Assembly: GCA_007129775.1 (NCBI GenBank)
Contig: SKUV01000158.1
Span: 1-9,981 of the forward strand
Reading direction: 5' to 3'
DNA: 9,981 nucleotides
Source: Paracoccaceae bacterium
Lineage (GTDB): Bacteria > Pseudomonadota > Alphaproteobacteria > Rhodobacterales > Rhodobacteraceae
In this document: one piece after another, positions 6,701 through 9,981 of the stretch
Numbering within the stretch: the first letter of the stretch is position 1
Layout of the letters: every line of letters starts with the position of its first letter
Translations under genes and position numbers: made by a program
Notes under the pieces: generated by a model
What the model saw: only the letters and a program-made list of their open reading frames with translations
Database searches by the model: none
Told to the model about the DNA's origin: nothing

Positions 6701-9265
6701 ATGAGAGGCATGGACGAGCGCGAAATAACCCTCCAGACGGCGCTTGCGCGCCTGAAATGGCCGCTTCGCCTGACTTGGGCGGGGCTTCTGGCCGAGCGTG
6801 CGACCCGCGCCTTCTGGCCTGTCTGGACGCTGCTTTTCATCGCCATCGCTGCCATGGCCTTCGGATTGCACGAGGCCGCGCCGCTTGAGGCTGTCTGGAT
6901 CGGCTCCGTTCTGTGGGTGCTGGCATTCGGCTGGTATCTGGTTTCCGGGCTGATGCGGTTTTCGTGGCCCTCGCGGGTCGATGCGCTGGAACGGCTGGAC
7001 CAGACCTTGCCGGGGCGGCCCCTTGCCGCGCTCGCCGACCGGCAGGCGATCGGGGCGGCTGATGCGGCCTCGACGGCGGTGTGGCAGGCCCATCTGTTGC
7101 GCATGGCCGAACGGGCCGCGCAGGCGCGCCATGTGGAGCCAGACCTGCGCCTGACCCGGCGTGATCCTTATGCCCTGCGCTATGTCGCGCTGACCGCGTT
7201 TGTTCTGGCGGTCCTTTTCGGCTCGGTCGTGCGGGTTTCCGAAGTCGGCCAGATTGCCCAGGCCCCCATGCGTTTCGATGCGCAGGCCAGTGGACCGAGT
7301 TGGGAGGCGTGGATTCAGCCGCCCGCCTATACCGGCCGTCCGAGCCTTTATCTGAACGAGGTGGACCGCGCCGCCCTCGCCGTGCCCGTTGGCAGCCGGG
7401 TGACCGTGCGGCTCTATGGTGACCGCGGTGTGCTGAGCCTCGCCGAAACCGTGTCCGAAGACACCGAAGAGTTCGAAGAGGGCCAGACGAATTTCGATTT
7501 CGATATCGCCCGCTCCGGGCGGATCGCGGTGCAGGGCCCGGCCGGCCGTGGCTGGGAAATCACCGTGCAGCCCGACAATGCGCCCGAGGTCCGCCTGCAG
7601 GGCGAGATGACGCGCGAGGCCGGCGGCGCCCTGCGGCAGGCCTTTACCGCGCGCGACGATTACGGCGTGGTGTCCGGCGAAGCCGAGATCCGCCTTGATC
7701 TGGATGCGGTGGATCGGCGCCATGGCCTCGCGCTTTCGCCGGAACCGCGCGAGCCGCTGGTTCTGGACCTGCCGATGCCGATCGCGGGGGACCGTTCGGA
7801 ATTCACCGAAGTGCTGATCGAGAACCTTTCGGAACACCCATGGGCGAACCTGCCGGTGACGCTGAAGCTGCGGGTGGCCGATGCGCAGGGCCAGACCGGG
7901 CGCAGCGCGGTGGAAGATATCGTTCTGCCGGGGCGCCGTTTCTTCGACCCGATGGCGGCGGCGCTGATCGAGATGCGGCGCGACCTACTTTGGACGCGCG
8001 AGGCCGGCCCGCGCGTGGCGCAGGTGCTGCGCGCCGTCAGCCACCGCCCCGAAGAGGGCTTTCGCAACGAGCGCGCCTATCTGCTGCTGCGCACCGCGCT
8101 GCGGCAACTGGAAGACGGCATCGCCAACAATCTGACCGAGACGATCCGCGACGAGGTCGCAGAGGCGCTGTGGGACATCGCGCTTCTGGTGGAAGAGGGT
8201 GATCTGGCCGATGCTCTGGAAAGGCTGCGCCGGGCGCAGGACCGGCTGGCCGAGGCGATGCGCAGCGGTGCCGATCCGTCCGAGATCGACGAGCTTATGC
8301 AGGAATTGCGCGACGCCATGCGCGACTACATGCGCCAGCTTGCCGAACAGAACGATGGCAGCGAGGAACAGTTCGCCGAAGGCGAGCGCATGGAGATCAC
8401 CGGCAACCAGCTTCAGGAACTGCTCGACCGGATACAGGAGTTGATGGAAGAAGGCCGCATGGCCGAGGCGATGGAGCTGATGGAACAGCTCAACCGCATG
8501 ATGGAGAACATGCAGGTCACGCGCGGCGAGGGCGGCGAAGGCAGCGACTTCGACCAGTCGATGCAGGATCTGGGCGAGACGCTGCGCGACCAGCAGGACC
8601 TGTCGGACGACACGTTCGGCGACCTTCAGCAAGGCGAAGGCGAGGGCGGTGGTCAGCAGCAGCCCGGCCAGCAGGGCAGCCCGCAACCCGGCCAGCCCGG
8701 CCAGCAGCCGGGCGAGCAGCAAGGCGAAGGTCAGGGAGATGGCGACGGGCGGCAGCCCGGGCAGGGGATGGGCGATCTGGCGGACCGCCAGCAGGCGTTG
8801 CGCGACCGGCTCGATCAACTGGGCCGCGGCGATCTGCCCGGTGACAACACCGAGGCCGGGCGCGCCGCGCGCGAGGCGCTTGACGAGGCCGGCCGGGCGA
8901 TGGACGAAGCCGCCGAGGCGCTGCGCGAGGGCGACGGGGCCGGCGCGCTCGACCGTCAGGCCGAGGCCATCGAGGCAATGCGCGAGGGCATGCGCAACAT
9001 GGGCGAGGCGCTGGCCGAAGAACAGGGCCGGCGCGGCGATGACGGTCAGGCCACCGCCGAAGGCGGGCCATCGAACGAGCGCGACCCGCTGGGCCGCAAC
9101 ACGGGTGAGCTCGGACGTATCGGGACCGATGACAACATGTTGCAGGGCGAGGATGTCTATCGCCGCGCGCGCGACATTCTGGAGGAGATCCGCCGCCGCT
9201 CCGGCGAGCAGGACCGCCCGGACGTGGAGCTTGATTACCTGCGCCGCCTGCTCGACCGTTTCTGA
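6701..9265 (+). CDS. TIGR02302 family (DUF4175) large membrane-anchored protein
   Basis: An 854-residue protein of unknown function, matching the alphaproteobacterial TIGR02302 family in length and layout. Transmembrane segments lie at about residues 40-58, 63-86 and 160-178, after an amphipathic N-terminus. The remaining ~670 residues are probably periplasmic. Residues ~200-430 look beta-rich (for example the EAWIQPPAYTGRPSLYL segment and repeated strand patterns). Residues ~430-630 are charged, Met-rich and helical, likely coiled coil. A Gln/Gly/Pro-rich low-complexity stretch follows at ~645-690, then another helical, acidic-basic region and a conserved-looking end, ELDYLRRLLDRF. The start is not certain: ATG at 6701 or at 6710, neither with a well-spaced Shine-Dalgarno. 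It lies 37 bases after lysA. The family's large size and placement suggest an envelope role, but this is inference. Confidence 0.9.
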   Translation: MRGMDEREITLQTALARLKWPLRLTWAGLLAERATRAFWPVWTLLFIAIAAMAFGLHEAAPLEAVWIGSVLWVLAFGWYLVSGLMRFSWPSRVDALERLDQTLPGRPLAALADRQAIGAADAASTAVWQAHLLRMAERAAQARHVEPDLRLTRRDPYALRYVALTAFVLAVLFGSVVRVSEVGQIAQAPMRFDAQASGPSWEAWIQPPAYTGRPSLYLNEVDRAALAVPVGSRVTVRLYGDRGVLSLAETVSEDTEEFEEGQTNFDFDIARSGRIAVQGPAGRGWEITVQPDNAPEVRLQGEMTREAGGALRQAFTARDDYGVVSGEAEIRLDLDAVDRRHGLALSPEPREPLVLDLPMPIAGDRSEFTEVLIENLSEHPWANLPVTLKLRVADAQGQTGRSAVEDIVLPGRRFFDPMAAALIEMRRDLLWTREAGPRVAQVLRAVSHRPEEGFRNERAYLLLRTALRQLEDGIANNLTETIRDEVAEALWDIALLVEEGDLADALERLRRAQDRLAEAMRSGADPSEIDELMQELRDAMRDYMRQLAEQNDGSEEQFAEGERMEITGNQLQELLDRIQELMEEGRMAEAMELMEQLNRMMENMQVTRGEGGEGSDFDQSMQDLGETLRDQQDLSDDTFGDLQQGEGEGGGQQQPGQQGSPQPGQPGQQPGEQQGEGQGDGDGRQPGQGMGDLADRQQALRDRLDQLGRGDLPGDNTEAGRAAREALDEAGRAMDEAAEALREGDGAGALDRQAEAIEAMREGMRNMGEALAEEQGRRGDDGQATAEGGPSNERDPLGRNTGELGRIGTDDNMLQGEDVYRRARDILEEIRRRSGEQDRPDVELDYLRRLLDRF
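8627..8770 (+). repeat. Gln/Gly-rich low-complexity coding stretch with a 14-bp direct repeat
   Basis: Within the TIGR02302 gene this stretch encodes repeated QQPGQ, QPGQPGQ and GEGQG units. CAGCAAGGCGAAGG occurs at 8627-8640 and again at 8717-8730, exactly 90 bases (30 codons) apart. Recombination or slippage between the copies would keep the reading frame. This Gln/Gly-rich linker is a known property of the family. Confidence 0.7.
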
Positions 9266-9296
9266 GCGCGGCGCGATGGCCGGCCGCAGCGACAGG

Positions 9297-9315
9297 GCGG
9301 GAAACGGCTTCCCGC
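9297..9315 (+). terminator. Candidate terminator hairpin after the TIGR02302 gene
   Basis: GCGGGAA and TTCCCGC form a perfect 7-bp stem around ACGGC, 31 bases after the TIGR02302 stop. No T-run follows (GCCGGC instead), so classic intrinsic termination is doubtful. It is the first hairpin after the operon, and the position suits an end-of-transcript structure. Confidence 0.35.
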
Positions 9316-9386
9316 GCCGGCAGCCGAACCGGGCCGGGAGATACGCTCGGGCTTGCCTGAACCGGGGTGGCGTGAACTGGTCGGAG

Positions 9387-9414
9387 TGAGAGGAACATAA
9401 CCCGGTTTCTCTCA
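9387..9414. other. 10-bp inverted repeat in the non-coding stretch before the integrase
   Basis: TGAGAGGAAC (9387-9396) pairs with GTTTCTCTCA (9405-9414), including one G-T wobble, around an eight-base loop. It lies where the sequence turns from GC-rich core to AT-richer DNA. It could be a terminator without U-tract, a recombinase or regulator binding site, or part of the element end. The 259-base gap 9266-9524 otherwise contains no convincing gene or tRNA. Confidence 0.35.
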
Positions 9415-9437
9415 AGCTGTTGATCCAATGTAACCTA

Positions 9438-9466
9438 TTGACCTGAAAGTATCAATTGTGGAACGA
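9438..9466 (+). promoter_or_regulatory. Weak promoter candidate for the integrase
   Basis: TTGACC (9438-9443) matches five of six bases of the -35 consensus and lies in the only AT-rich patch of the region. Seventeen bases further on is GAACGA (9461-9466), a poor -10. Transcripts from here would contain the three 13-bp repeats in the 5' leader. Support is positional and weak. Confidence 0.25.
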
Positions 9467-9468
9467 GT

Positions 9469-9507
9469 GTTCCGGACGACGGTTCCGGAGGGGTGCTCCG
9501 GAGCGAG
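9469..9507 (+). repeat. Three tandem 13-bp imperfect direct repeats upstream of the integrase
   Basis: The units are GTTCCGGACGACG, GTTCCGGAGGGGT and GCTCCGGAGCGAG, contiguous with period 13. The shared part is G(T/C)TCCGGA, built on the palindrome TCCGGA; the third unit contains the 10-bp palindrome GCTCCGGAGC. Units two and three can also form a 7-bp hairpin (TCCGGAG/CTCCGGA). The array ends 17 bases before the integrase ATG. Likely roles are operator sites or recombinase arm sites; neither is proven. Confidence 0.6.
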
Positions 9508-9524
9508 TTCCCCAAGAGGCTCTC

Positions 9525-9981
9525 ATGGTGCAAATCTCTTATCTGACGAAGCGTGGCGCGGTCTACTATGCCAGGATGGACGTCCCCGAGGATCTGGTGC
9601 CGATCCTCAAGACCCAGACTCGGAAGCAGTCTCTGAAGACGAAGGACGAGGCCGAGGCGAAGCGTCGCCTATGACCGGTCATAGGCGGCTGGCAGCGTGA
9701 GTTCGACGACCTTCGTGCCCGGCGCGCGCTGGTGGGCGCTGACCACGAGCACGCTGTCTGGGACCACTACTCTGCCGTCCTCGAACGTGACGAAGGTCAG
9801 CGGGCGAATCTGCCCAGCGATGACGAGATCGAGGCCGCACGCCAGGAGGTGTTTGCGAAGCTTGCTCGTGGCGAGATCGACAGGACAGACCCGCTCAAGG
9901 TCTTGGACTCGACTCTCGATTACATGGTGCTTCAGAAGGCCGGTGAACTCGCAGCTGACACGAGGCAGATCAAGCTGGCCG
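9525..9981 (+). pseudogene. DUF6538-type phage/island tyrosine integrase, interrupted by in-frame TGA, partial at window end
   Basis: The first 49 codons, from the ATG at 9525 (AAGAGG five bases upstream), read like the N-terminal DUF6538 region of tyrosine site-specific recombinases: MVQISYLTKRGAVYYARMDV, then DLVPILKTQTRKQSLKTKD and EAEAKRRL. A TGA at 9672-9674 stops translation. The same frame stays open to the window end: PVIGGWQREFDDLRARR, then a charged helical region (AVWDHYSAVLERDE, DDEIEAARQEVFAKL) and VLDSTLDYMVLQKAG, as expected for the following SAM-like DNA-binding part. The catalytic R-H-R-Y domain would lie past base 9981. The simplest reading is a Trp (TGG) to stop change in an RRLWPVI-type segment; that the ancestral codon was Trp comes from my recollection of the family. 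The stop lies inside a perfect 22-bp palindrome. Reinitiation (GTG at 9732) or readthrough is possible but unsupported. Confidence 0.75.
9666..9687. repeat. Perfect 22-bp palindrome containing the integrase stop codon
   Basis: CGCCTATGACC is followed at once by its exact reverse complement, centred between 9676 and 9677. The in-frame TGA (9672-9674) is part of the left arm, and A9674 pairs with T9679. If the codon had been TGG, this would be the only mismatched pair. The flanking bases T9665 and G9688 do not pair. Confidence 0.85.

Noticed and set aside
5056..7104. 682-codon minus-strand open frame opposite DUF2834, lysA and the start of TIGR02302
   Set aside because: lysA and its catalytic motifs are on the plus strand; this frame has no recognisable domain and crosses several genes.
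7985..9415. Minus-strand open frame of 476 codons rich in Leu and Ala opposite TIGR02302
   Set aside because: Its apparent hydrophobic repeats mirror the acidic coiled-coil codons of the real plus-strand gene.
9469..9507. CRISPR-like array
   Set aside because: The 13-bp units are contiguous with no spacers and are too short; they fit operator-type or arm-type repeats instead.
9266..9524. tRNA or tmRNA gene as integration target
   Set aside because: I found no T-loop GGTTCGA-type segment, anticodon arm or CCA-type acceptor end on either strand in this gap.
9672..9674. Selenocysteine codon or programmed recoding at the TGA
   Set aside because: A selenocysteine in an integrase N-terminal region is not expected, and the UGA lies inside the stem rather than just before a SECIS-type hairpin. 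Loss by mutation is simpler.

Overview
The window is GC-rich DNA from an alphaproteobacterium, most likely a member of the Rhodobacteraceae/Paracoccaceae. The evidence is the PHB gene pair, an argH-small lipoprotein-DUF2834-lysA-TIGR02302 gene string of a kind I associate with that group, the gene content overall, and codons ending mostly in G or C. No species can be named from the sequence alone. Almost all of it is ordinary chromosomal core; only the last ~500 bases look accessory.

Left part, minus strand (1-3411): read in the direction of transcription, the genes are a periplasmic TlpA-type thioredoxin, an EAL-domain protein, phaA (acetyl-CoA acetyltransferase) and phbB (acetoacetyl-CoA reductase, cut by the window edge). 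PhaA condenses two acetyl-CoA and PhbB reduces the product to 3-hydroxybutyryl-CoA, the precursor for polyhydroxybutyrate storage. A strong 12-bp hairpin separates phaA from phbB. The EAL protein keeps most catalytic positions but has proline where the family has an essential glutamate, so it may bind c-di-GMP without cleaving it.

Middle part, plus strand (3455-9265): argH (last step of arginine synthesis), a 47-residue lipoprotein resembling LptM, a DUF2834 three-helix membrane protein, lysA (last step of lysine synthesis) and a long TIGR02302/DUF4175 envelope protein of unknown function. The first three are translationally coupled by ATGA and TGATG overlaps. lysA follows after a 94-base gap containing a stable hairpin, and TIGR02302 after 37 bases. 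argH and tlpA diverge from almost the same point, so their promoters must lie within or very near each other's 5' ends.

Right end (9266-9981): the core operon ends in hairpin-rich non-coding sequence that becomes AT-richer. It carries three 13-bp direct repeats and leads into a DUF6538-type tyrosine integrase gene that continues past the window. This gene is interrupted by an in-frame TGA lying inside a perfect 22-bp palindrome, with the reading frame intact on both sides. The integrase start probably marks one edge of an integrated element whose cargo lies beyond the window. No complete novel system is visible here; the integrase-end structures and the altered EAL active site are the most unusual observations.
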